The position numbers and the translations under genes were made by a program. A stretch of DNA of 64,000 bases from contig NZ_CP012109.1 in the NCBI RefSeq assembly GCF_000280925.3, forward strand, positions 7,026,501 through 7,090,500, given 5' to 3'. The notes below the pieces were generated by a model. That model was not told where the DNA came from, searched no databases, and saw nothing but the letters and a program-made list of their open reading frames with translations. Source of the stretch: Myxococcus hansupus. Its GTDB lineage: Bacteria > Myxococcota > Myxococcia > Myxococcales > Myxococcaceae. This document shows, piece by piece, positions 1 to 9,136 of the stretch. How positions within the stretch are numbered: the stretch's first letter is position 1; each line of letters begins with the position of its first letter.

Positions 1-938
1 GCGCGCGTGGCGGCGGTGTACTCCCACTCGAAGATCTTCATGTCGGCGCGCTCCCACGTCACGCCCGGCCCCAGGCCGAACACGTCGCGGATGGGCTGGC
101 CGCTGAGCACCGCGGGCTCCTCGCCCTTCGGCCCGCTGTCGTCACCGCTGAGCACGAGCCAGTAGAGGACGCCGAAGAGCCCGAGCACCATGGCCACGCC
201 ACCGCCGATGATGCCGGTGCGCAGGCCCTGGCTGGCGTCCGCCCAGAACAGCTTCGCGCTGGACACCACACCGGGAGACTCGCGGCGGATGCGGGCGCGC
301 TCGGCCGCGGAGAGCCCGCCGCCCCCCGACGAGGGCGCCGGACGGGCCCGGGCCGGAGCCGGAGAGCTGGAGGGCCGCTTGGCGGGCGGCGCCGCCGGAG
401 TGGAGCGCTCGATGGCCGCCGGCCGGGAGCCGCTCTTCTCCTGGGACACCGGGCGCAGCGCGCGGAGGTTGGAGCGGGTCGCGCCCTCGCGGATTTCGTC
501 CAGCTCCTCCTGGGCCGCGCCCTCGGGGGCCAAGGCCTGGCCCTTGTTGCGCTGACGCTTCAGGGAGTCCAGGGAGACGATGCGGGTGCTGCCCTCTCCC
601 TCCTGCGCGCCCGCGGGGATGTCCTCTTCGCCCGTGGCGGGCTCGTCCGTCAGCATCGCGAAGACGAACGTCACCGGACCGAGGGTCAGCTTGTCGCCGT
701 CCTCGAGCACCTGCGTCTTCACCGGACTGCCGTTGATGAGGGACCCGTTGGCGCTGCCCTGGTCCTCGACGGCGTAGGCGTCGCCATCGAGGAAGATGCG
801 GCAGTGGCGCCGGGACACACCCGGATCGAACAGCGCGACGTCACAATCCGTCGAACGGCCGATGAGAACGGAGTCCTGGTCGAAGACGAACTCCTTGCCG
901 GCTTCTCTACCCTCGGAGATCGTCAGCTGGAAAGGCAT
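1..938 (-). CDS. FHA domain membrane protein (3' end outside window)
   Basis: The reading frame starts with ATG at 938 and runs off the left edge, so about 312 residues are visible and the C-terminus is missing. The N-terminal ~95 residues form a forkhead-associated (phosphothreonine-binding) domain, with the signatures LIGRS, VSRRHC and a GSANGS turn. A Pro/Ala/Ser-rich linker (about 100-220) follows, then one hydrophobic helix (about 243-262, motif GGGVAMVLGLFGVLYW), so the FHA domain is probably cytoplasmic and the end extracytoplasmic. FHA proteins read Ser/Thr kinase phosphorylation, which is abundant in myxobacteria; the partner is unknown. There is no Shine-Dalgarno sequence; a TAGGAT box lies 11 nt before the ATG and overlaps the stop codon of the upstream WYL gene. 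Domain call firm, function unknown. Confidence 0.85.
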   Translation of the reverse strand, partial: MPFQLTISEGREAGKEFVFDQDSVLIGRSTDCDVALFDPGVSRRHCRIFLDGDAYAVEDQGSANGSLINGSPVKTQVLEDGDKLTLGPVTFVFAMLTDEPATGEEDIPAGAQEGEGSTRIVSLDSLKRQRNKGQALAPEGAAQEELDEIREGATRSNLRALRPVSQEKSGSRPAAIERSTPAAPPAKRPSSSPAPARARPAPSSGGGGLSAAERARIRRESPGVVSSAKLFWADASQGLRTGIIGGGVAMVLGLFGVLYWLVLSGDDSGPKGEEPAVLSGQPIRDVFGLGPGVTWERADMKIFEWEYTAATR

Positions 939-944
939 GGGGGG

Positions 945-1874
945 TTACAATCCTACAGAGGCCCGCGCCGCTCGGGCAACGGCCGCACGCGCGGTGGAGG
1001 GTTCCACGACTTCCGCCTCGCCTCCAAAGGACAGGACCCACTGGGTCAGCCAGCGCTCGCTGTCCCCCGCCACCAGGACCTCGACGCCGCCGTCCGCCAG
1101 CGGCCGGGCGTCCTGCCCGAAGCGCTCCTTCACGTAGGGTGCGGCCACGGGGGAGAAGCGCACCCGCACCGAGGCGTCGGTGAGCCCCCGCGCCGGGTTG
1201 GGCACGTCCGCCCGGGCGTCCGCGGGCGGCTGGAAGGCCACGTCCGTGATGGCGATGTCCTCCATCCGGTCCAGCCGGAACAGGCGGGCGTCCTGACGGG
1301 TATGGCAGTAACCCTGCAGGTACCACTGTCCGCGGTGGCTGAGCAGTTCGTACGGTCGCACCGTGCGTGGCTCCGGCGAGCGGCCCGGGCTGGCGTAGGC
1401 GAACGTCACCTCCAGCCGCTCGATGATGGCGCGCGTGAGGGGCCCCAGCGCCTGGGGGGCCTCGGTGGACGCGTCAATCTTCCGGTACATCTCCCGGTAA
1501 CGCTCCCGCGTGGCGGGAGGCAGCACGCGCTCCAGCTTCTGGAGGGCGCTCTGCAACGCGTCCCCCGTGGCCGGACGGAGCAGCTCCGCTGAGGCGGCCA
1601 GGGCCGCGGCCTCACCGGGCGTCAGCCGGGGCGGCGCGAACAGGCGCTGATCCAGGTCCACGTAGACGCGGTCATTGTCCACGTAGATGTCGATGTAGTC
1701 GTCCGGATTGAAGGGCGGCCGGCCCACGCACGTGAGCAGGTCCAGCTCGTCCAGCAGGTCCTCCCGGCTCACGTTGAGGGCGCGCGCGAGCGCGTCCACC
1801 GTGACGCCGGGGTGCTTGGACACGTAGGGGACCAGGAACAGCAGGCGGCGGAGCCGCTCATGGACGTTGCTCAT
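945..1874 (-). CDS. WYL domain transcriptional regulator (PafC-like)
   Basis: This 309-residue protein has an N-terminal winged-helix region (LARALNVSREDLLDELDLL) followed by a WYL domain (about 135-215, with the variant GQWYLQGYC) and a C-terminal WCX-like extension. WYL regulators respond to ligands such as single-stranded DNA; the paired PafB/PafC proteins control DNA-damage genes in actinobacteria. I chose ATG 1874 (MSNVHERL) because it overlaps the stop of the upstream WYL gene as ATGA, implying translational coupling; the open frame extends further upstream only inside that gene. Two adjacent WYL genes suggest a heteromeric regulator. That it controls DNA repair here is inference only. 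Confidence 0.85.
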   Translation of the reverse strand: MSNVHERLRRLLFLVPYVSKHPGVTVDALARALNVSREDLLDELDLLTCVGRPPFNPDDYIDIYVDNDRVYVDLDQRLFAPPRLTPGEAAALAASAELLRPATGDALQSALQKLERVLPPATRERYREMYRKIDASTEAPQALGPLTRAIIERLEVTFAYASPGRSPEPRTVRPYELLSHRGQWYLQGYCHTRQDARLFRLDRMEDIAITDVAFQPPADARADVPNPARGLTDASVRVRFSPVAAPYVKERFGQDARPLADGGVEVLVAGDSERWLTQWVLSFGGEAEVVEPSTARAAVARAARASVGL

Positions 1875-2893
1875 GCGCTCACCTTGTCCTGCGAATCCTC
1901 GTGGCGCGCGACGATGCGAGACGCCATCTCCCGCAGCCGCGCCTGCGCGCGCTCCGGGCCTTCCACACGGCAATCCGGGCCCAGCGCCAGGCAGAAGCGC
2001 AGCAGGCCGTCCAGGAACGTCACCGGCAGCCGGGCCTTCACCGCCCCTGCCTCCACGGGCTCCAGCGTGGCGCCCGGCAACAGGCCCGCCGCGCGCGAGG
2101 CCAGCGTGCCCGACAGGTGGAGCACCACCTCCACCTGCTCATGGAAGCGGTGCTGCCACGGGAAGTACGCCACGTGCGAATCCAGCGAGAAGTCCGCGGG
2201 CACCTGGAAGTCCGGCGTCCGCGGACGCGCGGTGTTCACCTTCAATTCGCGAATGCGGTGGACATGGAAGCTGCGCAGGCTGCCGCGCAGGTGGCAGTAG
2301 CCCACCAGCGTCCAGGCGCCACGGCGCAGGGCCAGGCCATACGGGTCCACGCGCCGCTGCGTCGTCCCGGCCTGCTTGGGGCTGGCGTACGTCAGGTCCA
2401 CCCACTTGCGGGCCGCGCACGCATCCCAGAGCTGCTCCAGGCGCGCGGAGACTTCCTTCTCCTGTCCCTCGTGCACGGAGCCCAGCTCCATGCGCACGCG
2501 CGGCGTGGGGAGCGACTCGCCCGCGAAGAAGCCGATTTTGCGCAGCGCGTGGGCCAGGTCATCCCGTCCGGGAAACGCGCCGGAGGCCAGCGCCGCGGAG
2601 CCGGCGGCGTAGAGCACGGCCAGCTCCTCCTTCGAGAGGTCGGCCTCCGGAAGGTAGTAGGCGTCCCGGTCGACGATGTAGCCGTCGCGCCGCTCGTCGT
2701 CTCCCTGGACGTACGTGAGCGGGAAGCCGAGCTCCACGAGCTCCGCCTTGTCGCGCTCGAACTTCCGTTCGGCGGCGTCATCCGAACCGCCGTAATCACC
2801 AGGGAAGTGCTCTCGAAGCTCCGCCCACGAAATGGGTTCGCGCGCGTCAAGCAGGAGGGCTACGAGGTCGAGGATGCGTTCGGTGCGGTCCAT
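1871..2893 (-). CDS. WYL domain transcriptional regulator (PafB-like)
   Basis: This 340-residue protein starts with a helix-turn-helix (MDRTERILDLVALLL, then ISWAELREHF) and carries a central WYL domain (about 150-235; GAWTLVGYCHLRGS with a following R-x-FHVHRIREL strand) and a WCX-type C-terminus. It is the first gene of a two-gene unit with the PafC-like regulator (4-bp overlap). Upstream, TTGACC and CATCGT separated by 17 nt make a plausible sigma-70 promoter with a leader shorter than about 10 nt. The pair probably acts as a complex on DNA; its target genes cannot be told from this window. Confidence 0.85.
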   Translation of the reverse strand: MDRTERILDLVALLLDAREPISWAELREHFPGDYGGSDDAAERKFERDKAELVELGFPLTYVQGDDERRDGYIVDRDAYYLPEADLSKEELAVLYAAGSAALASGAFPGRDDLAHALRKIGFFAGESLPTPRVRMELGSVHEGQEKEVSARLEQLWDACAARKWVDLTYASPKQAGTTQRRVDPYGLALRRGAWTLVGYCHLRGSLRSFHVHRIRELKVNTARPRTPDFQVPADFSLDSHVAYFPWQHRFHEQVEVVLHLSGTLASRAAGLLPGATLEPVEAGAVKARLPVTFLDGLLRFCLALGPDCRVEGPERAQARLREMASRIVARHEDSQDKVSA

Positions 2894-3141
2894 TGGAAAG
2901 GGCGGCGACGATGCCGGGCGGACCCGGGGGGGTCAAGAAGTGGACGTACGGGTGTAAAACAGACGGGCCGTCCGTCCGCGTCCGGCCAGATATCTGGCCC
3001 TAACTGAACGGGCAAGCAGGTATTCACCTGTGCGTGCGGTTGTCGCCAGTCCGGTCGGAACGGACCCCACGGGGGGCTCGCACTCCGGGCATGATCTGGG
3101 TTATTCCTGTGACATTCGGTGGAAGTGGAAGGGACCTCACG

Positions 3142-3612
3142 ATGAACAGCATCTCCCTCGTCCGTAACGTGGTGGCCGGGCTGGCGATGCTCGTGGGTGT
3201 CACGGCCATGGCGGCGCCCGCCCCCGTGCGCGCCGAGCCCCTCTATTTCGCCGTGGAGGTCCGCCGCGACGGCCGCCTGGTCGCTCAGCCCAAGCTGCTG
3301 GGCGAGACGGGCCGCACCCTTCGCGCCGAGCGCCGCCGTCCTGGCGCGCCGGGCCCCGACTACCGGCTCGTCCTGACGCCCCGGGCGGAGGGCCAGTCCT
3401 TCCTCCTCCAGCTCGACCTGCAACTGCCCGAGGCCAAGGGCCACTCCGAGCTGGCGCTGCTGCACGGCCAGGAGCGCAAGCTCCAGTTGGGCCGCGTCCC
3501 GGGGGAGCTGGAAGTCTCCCTGCTGCTGATGCGGGTGGACTCGCCGGAGTTCCGCGCGCTGATGCAGCTCACCGAGGGCAGCGGCAAGGCCGTGTCCACG
3601 TCCTCCATCTAG
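3142..3612 (+). CDS. Secreted protein of unknown function
   Basis: This 156-residue protein has a typical Sec signal peptide (about 1-31: hydrophobic core GLAMLVGVTAMAA, likely cut near VRA-EP). The mature part is beta-rich with no cysteines and no family I recognise. ATG 3142 is preferred over the longer open frame from 3034 because it places a signal peptide at the N-terminus and is preceded by purine-rich GGAAGGGA. The gene converges on proB with only 16 bp between stop codons. Codon use matches its neighbours, so it looks like a real gene. Confidence 0.75.
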   Translation: MNSISLVRNVVAGLAMLVGVTAMAAPAPVRAEPLYFAVEVRRDGRLVAQPKLLGETGRTLRAERRRPGAPGPDYRLVLTPRAEGQSFLLQLDLQLPEAKGHSELALLHGQERKLQLGRVPGELEVSLLLMRVDSPEFRALMQLTEGSGKAVSTSSI

Positions 3613-3628
3613 GCCGCGCCCGAGGCGG

Positions 3629-4761
3629 CTACAGCACCGCCAAGTCGTCGCGGTGCACCGCCTCGTCCAGGTAGCGGTAGCCCAGCACCGCTTCGATGTC
3701 CGCGGTGTGCCGCCCGGCGATGCGCCGCAGCTCGTTGGCGTCGTAGGCGGACAGCCCCCGCGCGAACACGGCGCCGTGCGCGTCCGCCAGGTCCACCGGG
3801 TCTCCCCGGCCAAAGTCCCCGTCGACGTGCCGCACCCCACTGGGCAGCAGGCTCCGCTTGCCACCGACAATGGCCTCGCGCGCCCCCGCGTCCACCGTGA
3901 GCGTGCCCGCGCGCGCAGCGCATGGGCAATCCACGCGGCCCTCGCGCTGCGCCGCGTGCCCGTGGGCTCGAAGAGCGTTCCCACCACCGCCCCTTCCAGC
4001 ACCGCGCGCAGGCGGCCGGGCACGGCCCCGGACGTAATCACGCAGCGGATGCCGGACTCGGACGCGCGCGCGGCGGCCCGCACCTTGGTGCTCATGCCGC
4101 CCGTCCCCACCTCGCTGGTGGTGCCCGTGGCCAGCGCCAGCACCTCCGGCGTCACCTGCATCACCGTGGACAGCAGCTCCGCCTCCGCGTCGCGCCGCGG
4201 GTCGCCGGTGTAGAGCCCCTCCACGTCCGACAGGAGGACGAGCGCGTCGGCCTCCACCACGCCCGCGACGAGCCCGGCGAGCGTGTCGTTATCGCCGAAC
4301 TTCAGCTCGTCCACGGAGACGGTGTCATTCTCGTTGATGACGGGGATGACGCCGGCCGTCAGCAGCCGCTCCAGCGTGTGCTTCACGTTGAGGTACCGAC
4401 GGCGCTCCTGCACGTCCTCGTGGGTGAGCAGCACCTGGGCCACCGGCTGCCCCCGCGCGGCGAAGGCCTCTTCGTAGGCCTGCATCAGGCGGCTCTGCCC
4501 CACCGCCGCGCACGCCTGCTTGCCTGGGATGTCGCGAGGGCGCGAGGGCAGGCCCAGCCGCTCGACCCCCAAGGCGATGGCCCCGCTGGACACGACCACC
4601 AGCTCCCGGTCCTGCGCGGCCCACAACAAATCCTGGCCCAACGCATCGAAGTGGGTGCGGTTGAAGCGCCCGGTGGCGTTCGTCAGCGCGTTGGTGCCGA
4701 TTTTCACCACCACGCGCCGGGCGGTGCGCAAGGCGGTGCGTCCAGTGGAAATCGAACTCAC
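3629..4761 (-). pseudogene. proB: proB, glutamate 5-kinase, frameshift before the PUA domain
   Basis: ProB phosphorylates glutamate in the first step of proline synthesis. From GTG 4761 the frame encodes a full amino-acid kinase domain (VVVKIGTNAL, SSGAIALG, INENDTVS, FGDNDTLAGLVA, LLSDVEGLYTGDP, GTGGMSTKVRAA). After about residue 280 (WIAHALRAR) the PUA domain (GTLTVDAGAREAIVGGKRSLLPSGV) continues one frame away. One extra base near 3906-3908 (plus-strand CCC expected to be CCCC) would restore a normal ProB of about 376 residues. Without it the kinase frame reads on antisense to 2860 as a 633-residue hybrid. In Escherichia coli the kinase works without PUA but is regulated differently, so activity might survive. 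A sequencing error is the main alternative. No Shine-Dalgarno sequence; TACGCT lies 8 nt before GTG. Confidence 0.75.
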
Positions 4762-4883
4762 GGGACGCCAGCGTAGGTCAGAAACGGAAGACGCGCGCGT
4801 CCGGCGTGTTTTCCCCACGGTCGCGGTCGTAAAGTCGCATCACGAAGCGGTGGGGGCCCCTGCCTCCGCCAGGAGAGCACGGT

Positions 4884-6536
4884 TTGAAGGAAATCTACGG
4901 CAACACCCTGGGCCTCAAGTCGAGCGAGCAGCAGCGACTGCGCAACACCTTCCGGCGGCGCGTCCCCCCGCACGAAATCGTGTCGCCCGAGCTTGCCCGT
5001 CACCTCACCGAGCTGTCGCGTGAGACGAACCGGCAGATGGGCGTGCTCATCAACCGGAAGGGTGAAATCGAGCACGTCGTCGTGGGCAACGCCCACAAGC
5101 TCGAGCTGCCCGACATCGGCCGCGCCCGTGCGGGCCAGATTCGTCTCCGTGGCCTGCGCCTCATCCACACCCACTTGAAGAGCGAGCCGCTCACCAAGGA
5201 CGACCTCACGGACCTCGCGCTGCTGCGCCTGGACTGCGTGGCGGCCATTGGCGTGGGCGACGACGGCCTGCCCGGCGTCCTGCACTACGGCTACCTCGTC
5301 CCGGAGAACGGCACCGGCGAGTTCTGGCACGTGGAGACGCTGCCCTCCGTCCACGTCGAGCAGCCGGACCTGCTGGACACGCTGGGCGCGCTGGAAGAGG
5401 AGTTCAACCGCAAGGCGGCGTCGCGCCGCGTGGGCGGCCGCGAGAAGGCCATCCTCGTGGCGGTGTGCCTGGACGGCAACCGCGCCCGGGCCGAGTCCAG
5501 CCTGGCGGAGCTGAAGGAGCTGGCGCGCACCGCGGGCGTGGAGGTCCTCGACACGGTGCTCCAGGTGAAGCGGGAAGCGGACCCGCGCTACCTCATTGGC
5601 CGAGGCAAGCTGGAGGACCTCAACCTGCGCTCCATGCAGGCCATGGTGGACCTGCTCATCTTCGACAAGGACCTCACCCCGTCCCAGGGCCGGCACATTG
5701 GCGAGGCCACCAGCCTCAAGGTGCTGGACCGCTCGCAGCTCATCCTGGACATCTTCGCGCAGCGCGCGCAGAGCGCCGAAGGCAAGCTGCAGGTGGAGCT
5801 GGCACAGCTCAAGTACCGGCTGCCAAGGCTGGTGCAGAGCGACGACTCGCTCAGCCGGCTCATGGGCGGCATCGGCGGCCGGGGCCCTGGCGAGACGAAG
5901 CTGGAAATCGACCGCCGCCGCGTGCGCGAGCGCATCACGCATCTGGAGAAGCGCATCGACGCGATTGGCCGCGAGCGCAGCGTGCGCCGGGCCCAGCGCA
6001 ACCGGCGCGAGCTGCCCGTCATCTCCATTGTCGGCTACACCAACGCCGGCAAGTCCACGCTCCTCAACGCGATTACCAACGCCGAGGTGCTGGCGGAGAA
6101 CAAGCTGTTCGCCACGCTGGACCCCACCAGCCGGCGGCTGCGCTTCCCGCAGGAGCGCGAGGTCATCATCACCGACACGGTGGGCTTCATCCGCGACCTG
6201 CCCAAGGACCTGGTGGCGGCCTTCCGCGCCACGCTGGAGGAGCTCTACGACGCCAGCCTGCTGCTGCACGTGGTGGACGCGGCGGACCCCGCACGCGACG
6301 AGCAGGTGGAGGCGGTGGAGAACATCCTCGACTCGTTGGACCTGATGGAGAAGCCGCGCCTCATGGTGTGGAACAAGGCGGACCTGCTGCCACCCGACGA
6401 GGTGGAGGCGCTGCTGCGCACCCAGGGCGGCGTGGCCATCAGCGCCGCGACGCGCGAGGGCCTGGCGACGCTGCTGGCCAAGGCGGACACCACGCTGTTC
6501 GCCGAGGGCGCCACCGAGGCCATGGGCGCCGTCTGA
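4884..6536 (+). CDS. hflX: HflX, ribosome-associated GTPase
   Basis: HflX binds the large ribosomal subunit, splits stalled or stressed ribosomes and hydrolyses GTP. The protein is 550 residues, longer than the ~430 of Escherichia coli, with a ~170-residue N-terminal extension as seen in some lineages. The HflX nucleotide-binding domain holds the GxGK-type motif (YLIGRGKLEDL) and the glycine-rich linker GGIGGRGPGETKLE. The G domain has GYTNAGKST (about 384-392), DTVGFIRDLP (about 430) and NKAD (about 497). The start is TTG 4884, supported by AGGAG eight bases upstream. It is divergent from proB and monocistronic or followed by the 6586 gene. Confidence 0.95.
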   Translation: MKEIYGNTLGLKSSEQQRLRNTFRRRVPPHEIVSPELARHLTELSRETNRQMGVLINRKGEIEHVVVGNAHKLELPDIGRARAGQIRLRGLRLIHTHLKSEPLTKDDLTDLALLRLDCVAAIGVGDDGLPGVLHYGYLVPENGTGEFWHVETLPSVHVEQPDLLDTLGALEEEFNRKAASRRVGGREKAILVAVCLDGNRARAESSLAELKELARTAGVEVLDTVLQVKREADPRYLIGRGKLEDLNLRSMQAMVDLLIFDKDLTPSQGRHIGEATSLKVLDRSQLILDIFAQRAQSAEGKLQVELAQLKYRLPRLVQSDDSLSRLMGGIGGRGPGETKLEIDRRRVRERITHLEKRIDAIGRERSVRRAQRNRRELPVISIVGYTNAGKSTLLNAITNAEVLAENKLFATLDPTSRRLRFPQEREVIITDTVGFIRDLPKDLVAAFRATLEELYDASLLLHVVDAADPARDEQVEAVENILDSLDLMEKPRLMVWNKADLLPPDEVEALLRTQGGVAISAATREGLATLLAKADTTLFAEGATEAMGAV

Positions 6537-6585
6537 GCTCCAGCGGTTGCCGCGCGGGCACGGCTCCCCGTAGAGTCGGGGGGCC

Positions 6586-7023
6586 GTGTCGATTTCCACG
6601 CTCTCGCCCCTTCCGCTGCTGCTCGCCCAGGCTCCCGACGACTACGCGAAGCCTGTGTCCTCCTTGTCGCCGAAGTACTTCGAGCTGCTGGAGCAGAACA
6701 GCCACATCATCTACCCCGCGATCGCCATCCTGACGCTGGTCCTCATCGCCGCGGGCATCCTCCAGGCCTGGCGGACCCAGGACCTGGACGGCCTGCAGAA
6801 GAACGAGTTCAAGCGCGCCATCGTCAACGAGCTGCGCCGCAACATCAGCGGCATGCCCGGTGACTTGCTGGCCAAGTCCGTGGGGCTGGACCGGCTCAAG
6901 ACGAACCGGCTGCTGGAGCAGATGCAGAACGAGGGGCTGGTGGTGAGCCACACCAACTCCCAGCGCCTCACCGTGTGGCGCGTGCGCGGCGCGGCGCCGG
7001 AAGCCGCCGCCCGCCGCTACTGA
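6586..7023 (+). CDS. Membrane-anchored protein with winged-helix-like C-terminus
   Basis: The 145-residue protein has one strong transmembrane helix (about 45-66, IIYPAIAILTLVLIAAGILQAW). A C-terminal ~75-residue segment (KRAIVNELRRNISG, then LDRLKTNRLLEQMQNEGLVV and a beta-hairpin) reads like a winged-helix fold. If that is right, a DNA-binding-type domain sits at the membrane; it could instead be a protein-interaction module. The start is GTG 6586; there is no Shine-Dalgarno sequence but TAGAGT lies 9 nt upstream with TTGCCG 18 nt before it, suggesting a near-leaderless mRNA. It is convergent with gpsA (6 bp between stops). No specific family recognised. Confidence 0.7.
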   Translation: MSISTLSPLPLLLAQAPDDYAKPVSSLSPKYFELLEQNSHIIYPAIAILTLVLIAAGILQAWRTQDLDGLQKNEFKRAIVNELRRNISGMPGDLLAKSVGLDRLKTNRLLEQMQNEGLVVSHTNSQRLTVWRVRGAAPEAAARRY

Positions 7024-7029
7024 CGCGCC

Positions 7030-8037
7030 TCAGGCGCCCGACAGCTCGGACTTCGGCTGGCGCGTCATCAGGTCCACCACCGCCGTGCGGGCGCTCTTGC
7101 CCTCGTGGGCAATCAGGTACACCTGGTGGCAGATGGGCAGCTCCACGCCCGTCTTCTGCTCCAGCTCGTGCGCGCTGCGGGCCGTCTTCACGCCTTCGGC
7201 CACTTCCTTCATGTCCGCGAGGATGTCCGGCAGCTTGCGGCCCTTGCCCAGCTCCATGCCCACGTGCCGGTTGCGGCTCAGCTCGCCGGTGCACGTGAGC
7301 ACCAGGTCGCCCATGCCGGACAGGCCGGACAGCGTCAGCGGGTTGGCGCCCTTGCGCACCGCCAGGCGCGTAATCTCCGCCAGGCCGCGGGTGATGATGG
7401 CCGCGCGCGCGTTGTGGCCCATGCCCAGCCCGTCCGCCATGCCCGCGGCGATGGCGATGACATTCTTCAGCGCGCCGCCGTACTGCACGCCCACCACGTC
7501 CGTGGACGTGTAGCTGCGGAACGTCTCCGTCTGCAGCGCCTTCTGGCAGCGCACCGCCACCTTGTCCCAGTGGGACGCGATGGTCACCACCGTGGGCATG
7601 CGCCGCGCCAGCTCCTTGGCGAAGCTGGGGCCGGACAGCACCGCGAGGTACGGATGGAACTCCTCCGGCAGGCAGTCCTCCAGCAGCTCCGTCATCGTCA
7701 GCAGCGTGCCGTTTTCGATGCCCTTCGACACCGTGACGATGGGCACGTGGCGCGGCAGGAAGGCCTGCGCCTTCGCCACCACCTCGCGCGTGGCGTGGCT
7801 GGGCGTGGCCAGCACCACCAGCTCCGAGCCCTCGAGCGCCTCCTGGAGGCTGTTCGTCGCGCGCACCCGCTCCGAGATGGGGATGCCCTTCAGGTACGCG
7901 GGGTTCTCATGCTGGGTGTTGATGGCCTCCACGACGGCCGGCTCCCGTCCCCAGAGGCGCACCTCCTCGCAATTCACCGCGAGCACGTTCGCCAGGGCGG
8001 TACCGAAGGAGCCGGAGCCAATGACACTGCCACGCAT
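7030..8037 (-). CDS. gpsA: Glycerol-3-phosphate dehydrogenase [NAD(P)+]
   Basis: GpsA reduces dihydroxyacetone phosphate to sn-glycerol-3-phosphate for phospholipid synthesis in the cytoplasm. The 335 residues begin with the Rossmann motif IGSGSFGTALA and include VVLATPSHA, VSKGIE, the catalytic lysine region YGGALKNVIAIAAGMADGLG and SGMGDLVLTCTG, all in the expected order and at normal family length. ATG 8037 is the start; the open frame runs upstream only through another gene. It follows the outer-membrane-like gene at 8049 by 11 bp on the same strand and is probably cotranscribed with it. Confidence 0.96.
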   Translation of the reverse strand: MRGSVIGSGSFGTALANVLAVNCEEVRLWGREPAVVEAINTQHENPAYLKGIPISERVRATNSLQEALEGSELVVLATPSHATREVVAKAQAFLPRHVPIVTVSKGIENGTLLTMTELLEDCLPEEFHPYLAVLSGPSFAKELARRMPTVVTIASHWDKVAVRCQKALQTETFRSYTSTDVVGVQYGGALKNVIAIAAGMADGLGMGHNARAAIITRGLAEITRLAVRKGANPLTLSGLSGMGDLVLTCTGELSRNRHVGMELGKGRKLPDILADMKEVAEGVKTARSAHELEQKTGVELPICHQVYLIAHEGKSARTAVVDLMTRQPKSELSGA

Positions 8038-8048
8038 GAAAGACCTCG

Positions 8049-8954
8049 CTAGAAACCCGTGACGACGCCAAAGGAGACGACGGGCATGAAGTTCGCTTCG
8101 CCGGGCCGGGTGCGGATGTCCCCGCCCAGCGTCACAGCGTAGGACGTTTTCTCGCTCACGGGGACCTCCGCGCCCACCCGGAGGGGAAACGCGCTGGAGA
8201 ACACCACGTCCGGAGGCAGCCCGCCCAGCGGCGTGCCCTGGACGGGCTCGGTGTCCAGCGCGAGCAGGTAGCGCGCGTCGAGGAACAGTCGAGGCGCCCG
8301 GGCCCCCGCGAACTGGAAGCTGCCGACGATGCCAGGCAACACGTTCCAATTGCGGCGGCCACTGACGTGACGCGCGCCCCGCTCCTCCACGCTCGCGGGC
8401 CGCAGGAAGAAGGCGTGGCTGCCCTCCACCACCAGCCCCAGACTCCACCGGTCGCCGCCGTCCAACACCCTCCACCGCGCGCCGACGCGAAGCTCGTTCA
8501 TCAGCCCGTACACACTGTCCAGGCCCACCAGCGCGTCCACGCGGCGCGCGAGCCCCAACGCGACGCGCGCCGTCACGGACGGAAAGCCCAGGGACAACCC
8601 AGCCGCCATGCCGCCCGCGCCCACCGTCTGGGCTCCCAGCAGGCTCACCCGGTTGGGCGCGCGCGGCGGCGGAGGAGCGACGGGGGGCGGCTCGGGCTCG
8701 GGCAAGGGGACCTCGCGGACGGGCACCAGCGGAGGGACCTCTGGCATCCGGGGCAGCGCGGCCGCGTCCTCCTGGGATTGAGGCACCGCGGTGGTTCCCG
8801 GAAACGCCTCCCAGGACGCGTCGTCGGGCGCCGCGTTTCGCGGAGGCGCGGAGACCTCCGTGCCGGGTGCCTTCGTGGCGCCCTCCTCCGGGCGCGCCTG
8901 GGCGTCCGCCGCCAGGGCGAGCACGAGCAGCGCGAGGGAGGGAGCGGAGGCCAT
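8049..8954 (-). CDS. Predicted outer-membrane or exported protein, proline-rich N-terminus
   Basis: The 301-residue protein has a signal peptide (about 1-20, LALLVLALAADAQA), a Pro/Glu-rich low-complexity linker (about 25-100) and a C-terminal ~190-residue region of alternating polar and apolar strands (AAGLSLGFPSVTARVALGL, YAVTLGGDIRTRPGEA) ending in Phe, like a small outer-membrane beta-barrel. It lies just upstream of gpsA. The start ATG 8954 has no Shine-Dalgarno sequence; a TAAGCT box sits 13 nt before it. No enzyme motif is visible. Barrel assignment is an inference from strand pattern and the terminal aromatic residue. Confidence 0.7.
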   Translation of the reverse strand: MASAPSLALLVLALAADAQARPEEGATKAPGTEVSAPPRNAAPDDASWEAFPGTTAVPQSQEDAAALPRMPEVPPLVPVREVPLPEPEPPPVAPPPPRAPNRVSLLGAQTVGAGGMAAGLSLGFPSVTARVALGLARRVDALVGLDSVYGLMNELRVGARWRVLDGGDRWSLGLVVEGSHAFFLRPASVEERGARHVSGRRNWNVLPGIVGSFQFAGARAPRLFLDARYLLALDTEPVQGTPLGGLPPDVVFSSAFPLRVGAEVPVSEKTSYAVTLGGDIRTRPGEANFMPVVSFGVVTGF

Positions 8955-9136
8955 GGGAGCGGGCGGCAGCTTAGTCCAGCGGGTTCGGAAGGCACGAGGC
9001 CCGCTCGCCTGCCGGGCCCCCTGCCCGCCGCTGCGTCAGGAAGCGGTCAGCGGCGTGTGGGAAACGTCCCCGCGAGGGACTTCCTCCGGTCTACCATCCG
9101 CGCCGCTTCGGCAGGCGCACAAGGGAGTCACACGGG

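Noticed and set aside
2860..3628. Long antisense continuation of the proB frame
   Set aside because: It runs opposite to the 3142 gene and into the WYL gene with no protein-like composition; a by-product of the frameshift.
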